DNA of 64,000 nt from Clostridia bacterium (GCA_017517135.1 JAFXAK010000031.1:20782-84781), one strand, 5' to 3'. Numbered from the stretch's first letter, positions 1 through 7,778 are shown. Notes: generated by a model not told the origin, from the letters alone. Translations and numbers: made by a program.

Positions 1-2
1 AT

Positions 3-422
3 GAAGATGCCGCTTTTATAAAAAGCTATTTTGACGAAACAAAACCGGACGAATATGTTTTTGACAGAGCCTTGTTCCGGAATGATCTGAATCTTCACAA
101 GATAAGAAGTGACGCAAGCAAAAAACTATATTCAAATATTCTTGATCGCTTACGGAATGAACCGGGGTTCAGAGAAAAAGCTATACAGCAGATAAAAGAA
201 CGTTGGGAAGAAACCAACATTAATAAGCATACAGGCAAGCCGAAAAGATTTAACCCACAATTAATTTCGGGCTATTATTACCTTCGCGGAGCAAACAGAC
301 GCTCAGCATTACAATGCAAACTGCCTCTGAAATATGACAAAGTAGCCTTAATGTACATTTCAGTATTCTTCTTAAGTCATTTCAGAAATGATGTAACATT
401 GCACTCTTACATACTTGCATAA
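3..422 (+). CDS. C-terminal part of a possible tyrosine-recombinase-like protein (cut by window edge)
   Basis: The frame is open from the left window edge and ends with TAA at 420-422, so only about 139 C-terminal residues are seen. The last 30 residues contain LSHFRNDVTLHSY, which by eye resembles the LGH...T..Y box at the end of tyrosine recombinases, with the last Tyr in the place of the nucleophile. The upstream HxxR box is not clear. The protein is basic and lies upstream of a replication primase, which suits a mobile-element protein. It could equally be another element-encoded DNA-binding protein. A hairpin terminator follows directly. Confidence 0.4.
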   Translation, partial: EDAAFIKSYFDETKPDEYVFDRALFRNDLNLHKIRSDASKKLYSNILDRLRNEPGFREKAIQQIKERWEETNINKHTGKPKRFNPQLISGYYYLRGANRRSALQCKLPLKYDKVALMYISVFFLSHFRNDVTLHSYILA

Positions 423-427
423 AGGAA

Positions 428-460
428 CCCATCCGACAATTACGGCGGATGGGTATTTTT
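428..460 (+). terminator. Rho-independent terminator
   Basis: The stem CCCATCCG/CGGATGGG with a 10-base loop is followed by TATTTTTCT. It sits 5 bases after the stop of the partial first gene and closes that transcript before the primase leader. Confidence 0.7.
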
Positions 461-493
461 CTGTTCAAAAACAATATATCGCTATTTTCTCTG

Positions 494-543
494 TTTTGCA
501 CAATTTTTCAGGAAAGGTACTACCCTTTCTACATTTTGCACAA
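494..543. repeat. Two direct repeats of TTTTGCACAA in the primase leader
   Basis: TTTTGCACAA occurs at 494-503 and 534-543, about four helical turns apart, and flanks an imperfect inverted repeat (GGAAAGG...CCCTTTC). The region lies in the 260-base non-coding leader just before the primase. It could be a set of iterons (replication origin) or an operator. Nothing else was recognised between 461 and 710. Confidence 0.35.
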
Positions 544-725
544 AAAATCAGTGAAAATCTCACTTATGAAGATAATTTCCGATCCATTTTCAGTTGATTT
601 CAAAAATATTTTTTGATGTTTTTCGGCACCCTTTTGCATTTTTGTGCTTATTTTTCTCCAAATCTTTCATTTTTAAAATGAGGCCGCAAGAAAGCTGTCT
701 GAATAATTTACAAAGGAGAAAATTT

Positions 726-2294
726 ATGAAAGAAATTTTCAAAGAAAAACTATTTAAGCTTAAAGATGAAGGAGGTGAATATAACAACAATACAATTGAA
801 TTATTAAAAAAAGGATTCAAGCTGAAGCTTTCCGGTGATAAAGCAAAGGATGATAAGAAAATCCTCGGAGCATATATTAAATACATTATAAAATATGGGC
901 CTCCGATAGATAATCCGGCTGCACGTAAATTCTATGAAACCGTACTTCCTGATGATCCCGGTTGCTACTGGCTTTTTGCAAGCAATAAGGATGCATATGT
1001 CAACAGAGTATATAAAAGTAAAAGTGAATACATAGAAGTTATTTTAAGATTATGTCAGAGTGATGAATTCAATCTCTTTTATTCTTTCGCAAACTATTAT
1101 TTCAAACACAAAAATGATAACGTAATATCTCTAAAATGCATTGCTGTTGATATTGACGATTTTGATGATCCGGATTTCAAGCCTATGGAAAAAAGTGACG
1201 AAGAATTAATTGATTATATAAAAACCACTTTCCCGTTAATTAATACTCAACCATGTAATGTCATGATGCGAAGCGGAAAAGGACTTCATTTATATTGGTT
1301 TCTGAAGGATGAAATTTCCCGATATACTTTTGAAGAATATCAGAAGCATCTGACAACCTATGTGCACGGTGACCTTGCCTGTGTTCCTTGCAGTCATTAT
1401 TGGAGAATGCCGTTCTCTTACCACTGTAAAGCTGAACCAATCAAAACCCGTGTTATTCCCATAAGCTTTGAAACAATTTCTCTTGAGCAAATGGATATAT
1501 TCAGAATGCCCGAAGATGAAATTGAGGCATACAGAAAAAAAGAAAATGCTGCACGTGCAGAAAAAGCAATGGCAACGAGAATCAAAAACGGTACTTGTGC
1601 AAAGCCAAAAGAAAAGAAAGAGCCAAGAGAAAAAGCATCAGGAAAGAAAAAATCAAAAGCTGTTAAATCAGCAAAAAAGCCTGTTGTTTCTTCCGATAAT
1701 TGCAATGAAACTTTTCCCCGGAATAATCTTCCGGTGCAGTATTGCAGTGATTTTGGCTCAAACCAAGATATTAATTTAGTTTGGGATCTGAATAACTTTT
1801 ACGTGCGCCGATTAAATGCAACCGGCAGCCCGGACAAGGCTCTTGAAGGCAAAAGAAACTTTTTTGCTTTTGTTATGACAAACTACTTAAAGGATTATTA
1901 TTCTTTGAAGGAATGTATGGATTTTTGCCTCAGATATTTCAGCATGGACTTTCAAGCGGAAGCAAAATCTGTCATAAAGAAAACTTATTACTCTGAAACC
2001 AAGTATTTTTTCAGATACACAACTCTGGCACAAGAATTGAGCTTCACTGAGGAAGATTATCTTAACAGCTTCAATAATTTTTCTGACAGCGAAGATAAAC
2101 GCCGTCTGAAAAATAACACGAAAGCAAAGCTATATTACAAAAGAAAACACCGACAACGAATAGAAGAAAAGCAGAATATAGTTGAATATATAAAAAGCAA
2201 CATGAATGTCAGCACTAAAATCATCGCAATGCAGTTCAGTATAAGTGAACGCACAGCCTACAGAATAAAGCGAATGATAAGAAACAGTGACTGA
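726..2294 (+). CDS. Mobile-element replication primase, AEP (archaeo-eukaryotic primase) type, with C-terminal HTH
   Basis: This 522-residue protein probably makes primers for replication of the element. The central part has the AEP-like metal motif AVDIDD, then SGKGLHLYWFL and, further on, RMPFSYHCK, in the order seen in primase-polymerase domains of plasmid and phage replication proteins. A lysine-rich linker follows. The C-terminal 40 residues form a helix-turn-helix (STKIIAMQFSISERTAYRI). The start at 726 is chosen over an upstream in-frame codon because AAAGGAG lies 8 bases before it; translating further upstream gives a Phe-rich unlikely leader. Family assignment is by motif only. No helicase domain is visible. 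Confidence 0.65.
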   Translation: MKEIFKEKLFKLKDEGGEYNNNTIELLKKGFKLKLSGDKAKDDKKILGAYIKYIIKYGPPIDNPAARKFYETVLPDDPGCYWLFASNKDAYVNRVYKSKSEYIEVILRLCQSDEFNLFYSFANYYFKHKNDNVISLKCIAVDIDDFDDPDFKPMEKSDEELIDYIKTTFPLINTQPCNVMMRSGKGLHLYWFLKDEISRYTFEEYQKHLTTYVHGDLACVPCSHYWRMPFSYHCKAEPIKTRVIPISFETISLEQMDIFRMPEDEIEAYRKKENAARAEKAMATRIKNGTCAKPKEKKEPREKASGKKKSKAVKSAKKPVVSSDNCNETFPRNNLPVQYCSDFGSNQDINLVWDLNNFYVRRLNATGSPDKALEGKRNFFAFVMTNYLKDYYSLKECMDFCLRYFSMDFQAEAKSVIKKTYYSETKYFFRYTTLAQELSFTEEDYLNSFNNFSDSEDKRRLKNNTKAKLYYKRKHRQRIEEKQNIVEYIKSNMNVSTKIIAMQFSISERTAYRIKRMIRNSD

Positions 2295-2472
2295 CAAAAA
2301 ATATTACTACCCACCCAAGAAAGGGAAGGTCTAAGGGCGGTATTAGTCTTTTCGCTTCTTCTTTTATTGCTTTTTTATTTTTCTTCGTTTTTATATGCAT
2401 TTTCTGGAGCGAAAAAAATCGCTTTTGCATATTATCCATCAACCTTATCTATCATACTATTTTTAAAACATT

Positions 2473-2522
2473 GAAGCCATGGAGAAAATCTAAATCTAAT
2501 CAATCTCCAATAAAAAGGCTTC
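2473..2522 (+). promoter_or_regulatory. Nested hairpin leader before paralogue 1
   Basis: An outer stem GAAGCC/GGCTTC and an inner stem GGAGA/TCTCC enclose an AT-rich loop that reads AAATCTAAATCTAATCAA. The outer stem ends immediately before the Shine-Dalgarno sequence GGAAAGG (2523-2529) of the gene at 2540. Almost the same element precedes the second paralogue. The 180 bases between the primase stop and this element hold nothing recognised. Confidence 0.55.
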
Positions 2523-2539
2523 GGAAAGGTATTTATTTT

Positions 2540-3520
2540 ATGAAAACAAATGTAATTAATCTTAAAAATGCGACAAGAGTAGCTTTTGTCGCAATCCAGA
2601 ATGATAATGCAACACCAATACTTTAAGTATCTTTATGCAGCAAAGAAGATACGGCTTTCTATCAACCAATATTTGAGTTTAACTCAGTTTCTGTTGAACA
2701 TCACAGAAACCAATTAAATCAAATATTTTCACAGGCTTTCAATATTGTAGCGGAAGATGAAGAAGCAAAAACATTACTACTTAATGATTTTTATCTATAT
2801 GATCATAATATCATTACTATGTATGAGCTTGCGCTTGAAATATTCCCCGAGTATGTCATCAATGAATATTCAATCAGATGCAGCCACAATCTTTATGGCT
2901 TATTCTCTTTGTGTTATACTGCGGATCTTGATATAACAAATAAACGAAGAGAAATGATGGAAATAATTGTAAGTAATATATTACACTATGATTCTCTCAA
3001 AACTAACTTTACTATTACGCATAAATCTGATCTTCTTGAAAAACTTATAGATGAAATTTATACAGTGCAAAACTTTGCTATGTTTAACATTTGCAAAAAT
3101 TACGGAGAAAACACTTATGATGAGAATAGTTTTATATGTGTACACTCACACAATGGTATAGTTGACTTGATAGAAAGATATAATCATGATAATGAGGATT
3201 CATTTTTTAATGAATTATCAAAATTACTCCAAAAAGTTCGCTATGTAATTTGCTATAATTCGGAAAGTATAAATCGTTTGCAAGATTTGTATGCAAAATT
3301 CAACAAAAGCTATACTTTTGAAATAATTAATCTCCAAAGCATAGCCGATACAATTTTGAACAAAAATATCCGATCATGCGAGGAACTATATTTACGCTTT
3401 CTATGCGGATATGACTATGACTGTTATTTTGAATATTATGATATGACTTGCGAATTGTACACAATATTAAAACTTATGATTGAGGAGTACAAGGAAGTTA
3501 AAGACACTCTTGATGATTAA
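2540..3520 (+). pseudogene. Paralogue 1 of a three-member unknown family, interrupted by an in-frame TAA
   Basis: Starting at ATG 2540 (Shine-Dalgarno GGAAAGG) the frame reads 28 codons, meets TAA at 2624-2626, then stays open in the same frame to 3520. The total of 327 codons matches the intact copy at 3651 almost exactly. By alignment the stop replaces a Ser codon (compatible with TCA to TAA). Downstream of the stop the homology continues without a frameshift. The second half has the pattern KVRYVICYNSES...LQDLY followed by TFEIINLQSIAD, also seen in the other copies. It is either a recent pseudogene, a recoded gene, or a truncated protein restarting downstream (for example ATG 2819). Function unknown. 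Confidence 0.65.
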
Positions 3521-3584
3521 ACATCCGGTATAAAAAAAACAAGTTATTCCCTTATACAAAATATCATAATATTTATGAAGCATT

Positions 3585-3635
3585 GAGGCTCTGGAGAAAA
3601 TCTAAATCTAATCAATCTCCAAATTAAAAAGCTTC
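3585..3635 (+). promoter_or_regulatory. Nested hairpin leader before paralogue 2
   Basis: The outer stem GAGGCT/AGCTTC keeps pairing through a G-U pair, although its sequence differs from the copy at 2473. The inner stem CTGGAGA/TCTCC and the loop AAATCTAAATCTAATCAA are identical to that copy. The Shine-Dalgarno AGAAAGGA follows at 3636-3643 and the start codon is at 3651. Retained pairing despite base change favours a functional RNA or operator structure. Confidence 0.55.
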
Positions 3636-3650
3636 AGAAAGGACAAAAAA

Positions 3651-4634
3651 ATGGAATCCAATGTAAACCAATTAACAAATGCATCCAAATCAATTTTTAT
3701 TGCCGTAGAAAATCACTGGGATAATCCCGAAGTATCTCTCTCTTTCTGCAGCAATCAAAAGGCCGGCTATTTTCAGGAAAACTTTTCAGTTGAAACAAAC
3801 GACTTTCAGGACGAGAGAAAACGACTTGAAAGAATACTTTCAGACGTAAGAGTCATAGTTACAGACAGCGAAGAAACAAAAGATTTTTTAATCAAGCAAT
3901 TCCGGTTGCCCAATTGTGTTTTTATACCCATCTATAGCATCGCCCATGAGGTTTTACCTGAATATATTTTTAAGCTTTACGCTCCGAAAACAGTTAAAGA
4001 TCTCTTCTATTTATTTTTCTGCGAGTCATCCTTTGAAGCTAACAAAATAAAAGAATGTCGCATACAGATGGAGCACACAACAAATGATCTTTTGTTTTTC
4101 AAGTCCTTCTCTGATAGCTTCCCTATACTTCACAAGAAGTGCGAAATATTAGAACAGCTTGCTGAAGAAATTAAGCATCCGGACAGGTTTGCCACAATTA
4201 ATCTTTTCAAAGACGATAAAAATGGCTATGACGAAAAAAGCTTCATCGGAACCAGATTCCTTGACAATCAATACTCATTTGAAGTCAGAAAATATTTTGA
4301 CGACGATGAATCATACTTCAAAAAGCTGTCTGAAATATTTTCGGATGTCAGCTACGTAATCACTTACGACGGAAGTGCTGAAAGTGAATACTTGAAAAAA
4401 CTGTATCGTGATTTTAAGACCGAAGCTACATTTGAAATCATAGATATAAAAAATATTTCAGATATGATTTTCAGACAAGCACCACAATGTATTGATCTTC
4501 TCTTCCAAAGATTTTTATTAGGCTATGATTACGACTTTGACTTTCGCTATGTTGACCAAAGCACAGATCTGCTTACTTTGCTTTTACATATGATTGAAGA
4601 ATACAAAGAAGCTACAAAAGACATTACCGAATAA
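3651..4634 (+). CDS. Paralogue 2: unknown protein with internal duplication, 327 residues
   Basis: This is the intact plus-strand member of the family. The two halves look alike: each has a hydrophobic strand, then D..VIV/ITYD, a short helix ending in a Leu-Lys rich segment, and a final strand (residues about 10-105 and 180-285). The second half (SYVITYDGSAESEYLKKLY, then FEIIDIKNI) resembles the middle and last motifs of DEDD exonuclease folds, but the expected first Asp-x-Glu motif and other catalytic acids are not evident, so any such relation would be to an inactive fold. The C-terminus is acidic. There is no signal peptide or membrane segment. The gene follows paralogue 1 and converges on paralogue 3. 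No function is assigned. Confidence 0.75.
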   Translation: MESNVNQLTNASKSIFIAVENHWDNPEVSLSFCSNQKAGYFQENFSVETNDFQDERKRLERILSDVRVIVTDSEETKDFLIKQFRLPNCVFIPIYSIAHEVLPEYIFKLYAPKTVKDLFYLFFCESSFEANKIKECRIQMEHTTNDLLFFKSFSDSFPILHKKCEILEQLAEEIKHPDRFATINLFKDDKNGYDEKSFIGTRFLDNQYSFEVRKYFDDDESYFKKLSEIFSDVSYVITYDGSAESEYLKKLYRDFKTEATFEIIDIKNISDMIFRQAPQCIDLLFQRFLLGYDYDFDFRYVDQSTDLLTLLLHMIEEYKEATKDITE

Positions 4635-4767
4635 CTATTACATATGCCTGTAACATGCTTGGAGATTGGCTGATGGATCTTGAGTGTGTTTAACTATATA
4701 ACTTACTCCTTCTCGTGTTGTCAAAATTACGCATTAAAACATAAAGCTCCTTTAACCATCAGCAAAG

Positions 4768-4806
4768 CAAAAGTGCACCGTTTATCGCGGTGCACTTTTG
4801 TGCTTT
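4768..4806. terminator. Bidirectional terminator between convergent paralogues
   Basis: A perfect 13-base inverted repeat CAAAAGTGCACCG/CGGTGCACTTTTG with a 7-base loop lies between the ends of the genes at 4634 and 4980. T-rich tracts lie within the stem on both strands. It could end either transcript. Confidence 0.7.
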
Positions 4807-4807
4807 A

Positions 4808-4860
4808 TAAAGGAAAGAACCCCTGAAGCAACACAAAAAACTTCAGGGGTTCTCCTTTAA
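4808..4860. other. Second long hairpin in the convergent gap
   Basis: The stem AGAACCCCTGAAG/CTTCAGGGGTTCT extends with one bulge to TAAAGGA/TCCTTTA, giving about 19 paired bases and a 12-base A-rich loop. No U-tract follows, so it is less like a terminator and more like a stable RNA or a protein-binding site. A 12-codon frame (ATG 4876, preceded by AAGGAG) follows but is too short to call. The rest of 4635-4979 shows nothing recognised. Confidence 0.4.
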
Positions 4861-4979
4861 GGAGTAAAAAGGATTATGACCAACAAAATAATAACAAAGG
4901 ATGAAGTAAAATAAACGTTAAGGAGAATAGTTTATTTTACCGATTCTATGGTGGAGTGCCTGATAAAGTGCAAATTTTG

Positions 4980-5963
4980 TTATTCATCTGCATCACACTT
5001 TTCGCTATCGGCAAGCATCAATTCAACAAGATCATATAATTTGTTCAGCAATTCTATACCGTAGCATTTATACAGATACTCAAACCCTGTAAAATAATAA
5101 ACTAACAGCTCAATTTTACCAATATCTGCATTCCCGAATAACTCTTTCTGAAGCTTGCAGATATCTATAATACTGAAAAAATATTGTGATCTTCCATATA
5201 TTTTGTGAAGATATTGAACCATTTTTTCAGGTCTGTTAAAACTGTCATAGACAATCAGAACCTCTATGTCACTCAAAAATTCTTTAAGCATTTGTCTTGA
5301 TTCATCATCATTTGAAGAGATCAAAATTCTGTCAAGCGTAGGTGAATTAGGCTTTGATGCTGAAAAATACTCATACCCGTTATGATTGATATAATTAACT
5401 ACAGCAACTTTTTCCGGTGGCTTCATTAATGTTTTTATATGACTGATATATGCATTGTCGCTGACATCTCTGATTTGGTAATTATTCCTGAGATTGCCAT
5501 AAAGTAACAAGCCGTTGATTGCTTGTCTGCAGCAGTCACACACCTCAAACATTGTGGAATCATCACAATAGGTTTTCTGTTCATTAAACAACAATGAATA
5601 TATATCAAAAATACTTGTACTATCACCAATTGCGCCGATTTTAGCTTCTGGGATAATTGATTTTGCGAATGAATAAAAGTAAACATATTTTTCATCTTCA
5701 AAAGTATAATATTTCTTTAACAGATCATATGTACTCTTGCAGTCATAGACAATTTTATCTGCTTTTTTCAATATTCTTGAAACATCCAAAACATTATCAT
5801 CAAAGTTTTCATATAAGAAAAACTTTCTTCTGAACAAGAAATCAGGTTCTGTTGAATTAACCATAAGAGCAATTCTTGTGTCAAGATTATCTTTCTTTTC
5901 GGTTGCTACGATCACAGTTGTCTTTACATTCATAAAAGTCTGTATTGCTTTTTCTGCTACCAT
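4980..5963 (-). CDS. Paralogue 3: unknown protein with internal duplication, 327 residues
   Basis: Divergent third member of the family, on the opposite strand. It shares length (327 residues), the duplicated layout and key patterns with paralogue 2: KADKIVYDCKSTYDLLKKYY followed by a YSFAKSIIPE segment in the first half, and VLIVYDSFN...YLHKIY followed by FSIIDICKL in the second. It also shares the NGYE/NGYD segment near residue 195. Overall identity looks low, so this duplication is older than that between copies 1 and 2. The start at 5963 is supported by AAAGGAAG 5 bases upstream. Function unknown. Neighbours place it in the mobile element. Confidence 0.7.
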   Translation of the reverse strand: MVAEKAIQTFMNVKTTVIVATEKKDNLDTRIALMVNSTEPDFLFRRKFFLYENFDDNVLDVSRILKKADKIVYDCKSTYDLLKKYYTFEDEKYVYFYSFAKSIIPEAKIGAIGDSTSIFDIYSLLFNEQKTYCDDSTMFEVCDCCRQAINGLLLYGNLRNNYQIRDVSDNAYISHIKTLMKPPEKVAVVNYINHNGYEYFSASKPNSPTLDRILISSNDDESRQMLKEFLSDIEVLIVYDSFNRPEKMVQYLHKIYGRSQYFFSIIDICKLQKELFGNADIGKIELLVYYFTGFEYLYKCYGIELLNKLYDLVELMLADSEKCDADE

Positions 5964-5987
5964 ATTCTTCTTCCTTTATTAAAAATT

Positions 5988-6024
5988 ATCGGTCAAAGAG
6001 TAACTCCGTACGTCTTTAACCGAT
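5988..6024 (-). promoter_or_regulatory. Hairpin leader before paralogue 3
   Basis: Read on the minus strand, ATCGGTTAAAGA pairs with TCTTTGACCGAT (12 bases, one G-U) around a short loop, and the stem ends about 18 bases before the Shine-Dalgarno of the gene at 5963. The sequence differs from the leaders of the other two paralogues, but position and architecture are alike. Confidence 0.45.
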
Positions 6025-6334
6025 TCAATATAAATATGATAGATGAACAACATAAATAACATGAAAATTTCAGGGTAGTGTTTACTAATAGAGTATAATT
6101 TGCATATTTGCAACTATCATTTGTTTATATGCCTGTAAATTAAGATATTTTTTAAGTTATGCTTATTGTAAAAAAATCATACTTAAATAGAAGAGCTGAC
6201 GACCCGGAGTTTGATTTTAAAACATTGCAAGGGAAAACAGAAGAATACAGCATAGGGAAAGGGAATTATGTATATGGAATGTAGATTGATTTGATAATAT
6301 TAACATATAATAAGTCAATATATTTTATGAGATA

Positions 6335-6382
6335 AAAAATCCCCGGAAGAAAAAAGACTTTGCGTCATATTTCTTTCGGGGG
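6335..6382 (-). terminator. Terminator of a leftward transcript
   Basis: On the minus strand CCCCGAAAGAAA pairs with TTTCTTCCGGGG (one G-U) and is followed by ATTTTTTATC. It lies about 330 bases downstream of a leftward promoter at 6689-6717, and the space between has no convincing minus-strand gene. Confidence 0.6.
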
Positions 6383-6434
6383 TAAATACATTGATTATGT
6401 TTTATATCGGCAAAAAAGTCAAAATGCAACAAAA

Positions 6435-6466
6435 AAAAGACCAAATTGTCCAACAAAAAGACCAAA
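6435..6466. repeat. Direct repeats AAAAAGACCAAA upstream of a promoter
   Basis: AAAAAGACCAAA occurs twice, about 20 bases apart (two helical turns), both just before the promoter at 6511. A matching helical phase suggests a cooperative protein-binding site, but this is inference. Confidence 0.35.
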
Positions 6467-6510
6467 AAGTGTAGTTTATTTAAATATTTTGCATTTTTTT
6501 GCAATTACTA

Positions 6511-6539
6511 TTTACAAAATGACGAAATTAGTGTATAAT
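6511..6539 (+). promoter_or_regulatory. Near-consensus rightward promoter with dyad over the -10
   Basis: TTTACA, 17 bases, TATAAT. The inverted repeat TTAGTG/CACTAA (6528-6553) is centred on the start point and covers the -10, as expected for a repressor operator. Transcription would run into the genes from 6819 onward after a leader of about 280 bases that contains a hairpin GCGATT/AATCGC (6613-6634) followed by a T-rich stretch. Confidence 0.65.
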
Positions 6540-6688
6540 ACAGGTGTCACTAATCTACTCTGAAAAAGGGTCAATTCTCTTGACGCGAAAATTAATATCA
6601 AACTCCATACTTGCGATTGTTTTTTAAGAATCGCTTATTATTTCTTCGCATATCCTAAAACGCAATAAACACTTCTCCTTGTAACTGA

Positions 6689-6717
6689 ATACTATCATAT
6701 TTGAATTGATCTGTCAA
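6689..6717 (-). promoter_or_regulatory. Leftward promoter facing the one at 6511
   Basis: On the minus strand TTGACA, 17 bases, TAGTAT. The start point would be near 6682 and the transcript would run leftward across the rightward promoter to the terminator at 6335. An AAGGAG lies at about 6674, but only frames of 13-17 codons follow, so it may be a non-coding antisense RNA. Nothing further was recognised between 6025 and 6334. Confidence 0.5.
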
Positions 6718-6818
6718 GAGGTTTTTGAAAACTTTTTATATATATTTATTGAAGTACAAAAACATGATATGTAGACACCAAAATATACTAAATAAAAAGA
6801 AAGGAGGTGCACCTTCAT

Positions 6819-6986
6819 ATGACAATTACTGTACATCAGGAGAATAATATTCCTGCTTTTGAAGTTATTGCAAACGATAACATCAATCGCTTTTTATTTA
6901 TACCTAAAGAAGATCTTACAGTTGAGCAGAACTTTCGTTTAATGCTCAATCTTGCATCGTCTTTTCAGGATATGTTGGATAAGTGA
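6819..6986 (+). CDS. Small unknown protein, 55 residues
   Basis: This short frame has a strong Shine-Dalgarno (AAAGGAGGTG) 9 bases before ATG 6819 and ends at TGA 6984-6986. It encodes an acidic cytoplasmic peptide without cysteines or membrane segments, ending in an amphipathic helix. It is the first gene after the rightward promoter at 6511 and its 280-base leader. The same AAAGGAGGTG signal precedes the gene at 10492, suggesting the two small genes are translated at similarly high rates. Not recognised; it may be a small regulator of the element. Confidence 0.6.
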   Translation: MTITVHQENNIPAFEVIANDNINRFLFIPKEDLTVEQNFRLMLNLASSFQDMLDK

Positions 6987-7018
6987 ATCTGTCGTTAATT
7001 AATGATAGCAGGATAGTC

Positions 7019-7099
7019 GGTGGAGGAAAACCTCCCTCCACCACTACTGATGAAAACAATTTAATTGAAACAATAAAATAATCAGAGATTAATCTCTGA
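7019..7099 (+). promoter_or_regulatory. Two inverted repeats between small gene and 7139 gene
   Basis: GGTGGAG/CTCCACC (7019-7043) forms a compact GC-rich hairpin, and TCAGAGATTAATCTCTGA (7082-7099) is a perfect 18-base palindrome about 40 bases before the next start. Neither has a U-tract, so an RNA processing site or operator is more likely than a terminator. Confidence 0.4.
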
Positions 7100-7138
7100 A
7101 ATCTAAATTAAAACTATATAGAAAGGAAATCAAAACAA

Positions 7139-7717
7139 ATGATTTTAAATTTTGAAGATCGTATAAATAATACAATAAATACCGAATCCACAGAAGGGTT
7201 TATATGGGAATTAGGAAAATTTTATCCTGAACACAAGAATTTAACAGATAGTGTTACTTACAGTGTTGATAGTAATGGTATAATATTGAAATTTCTATAT
7301 AAGCGTCCTACAGCACTTGAGATAGCAGAATTTCACGACAGCATACCTCAATTTGCTTTGGTTGAGGCAAAGGGAATACAGTTTTTTATGAGTAAATTCG
7401 GAAGGCTACATTGGAGTAGTTCCGCAAATAACTTTTCACTCAATATGACTGAAAAATTGGAATCGGTATCTAATGTTTTGACTTGTATGATGTTTGATAC
7501 AAGCACTGGTAAGCTTGTCGCAATAAGAACGCTTGGATTACATCAAAAATTTGTTGATCGTGTTGTAGACGGAATTAATAAGCTGCTTGATACACCACTA
7601 TCATATGATGAATTTGCTAAAAGAGTTAAGGACGTGTATTTACAGTATCCCACCGATAGTAAGTTACTGAAAAACGAACATTGTAGATACAATTTGGGCA
7701 CAGGCAAAGTCCATTAA
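7139..7717 (+). CDS. Unknown mobile-element protein, 192 residues
   Basis: This is a soluble, mixed alpha/beta protein with no signal peptide, membrane segment or cysteine cluster. A GAAAGGAAATC Shine-Dalgarno precedes ATG 7139. The stretch around residues 55-100 reads as alternating strands, and the C-terminal 60 residues as two helices. It lies upstream of the excisionase-integrase genes in the same orientation and is probably cotranscribed with them (62-base gap). I do not recognise the family. A role in control of excision or transfer is only a guess from position. Confidence 0.6.
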   Translation: MILNFEDRINNTINTESTEGFIWELGKFYPEHKNLTDSVTYSVDSNGIILKFLYKRPTALEIAEFHDSIPQFALVEAKGIQFFMSKFGRLHWSSSANNFSLNMTEKLESVSNVLTCMMFDTSTGKLVAIRTLGLHQKFVDRVVDGINKLLDTPLSYDEFAKRVKDVYLQYPTDSKLLKNEHCRYNLGTGKVH

Positions 7718-7778
7718 GAAAAAACACAGATTTTAAGGTTTTAATAAAAATCAAAAAAATTAAAGGAGAATTCAAAAA

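Noticed and set aside
590..725. In-frame extension of the primase to an upstream start at 594
   Set aside because: The extra 44 residues are Phe-rich and unlike the protein, while a good Shine-Dalgarno precedes ATG 726.
2300..2470. Possible terminator after the primase
   Set aside because: No inverted repeat followed by a T-run could be found here.
4876..4914. 12-codon frame after the hairpin at 4808 with AAGGAG upstream
   Set aside because: Too short and without any supporting homology; a chance frame is likely.
6360..6563. 67-residue plus-strand frame in the regulatory region
   Set aside because: It crosses a terminator, direct repeats and a strong promoter; Lys-rich low-complexity sequence and no Shine-Dalgarno.
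6600..6680. Leader peptides of 13-17 codons on the minus strand near the leftward promoter
   Set aside because: No frame has both a good start signal and length; a non-coding RNA explains the region as well.
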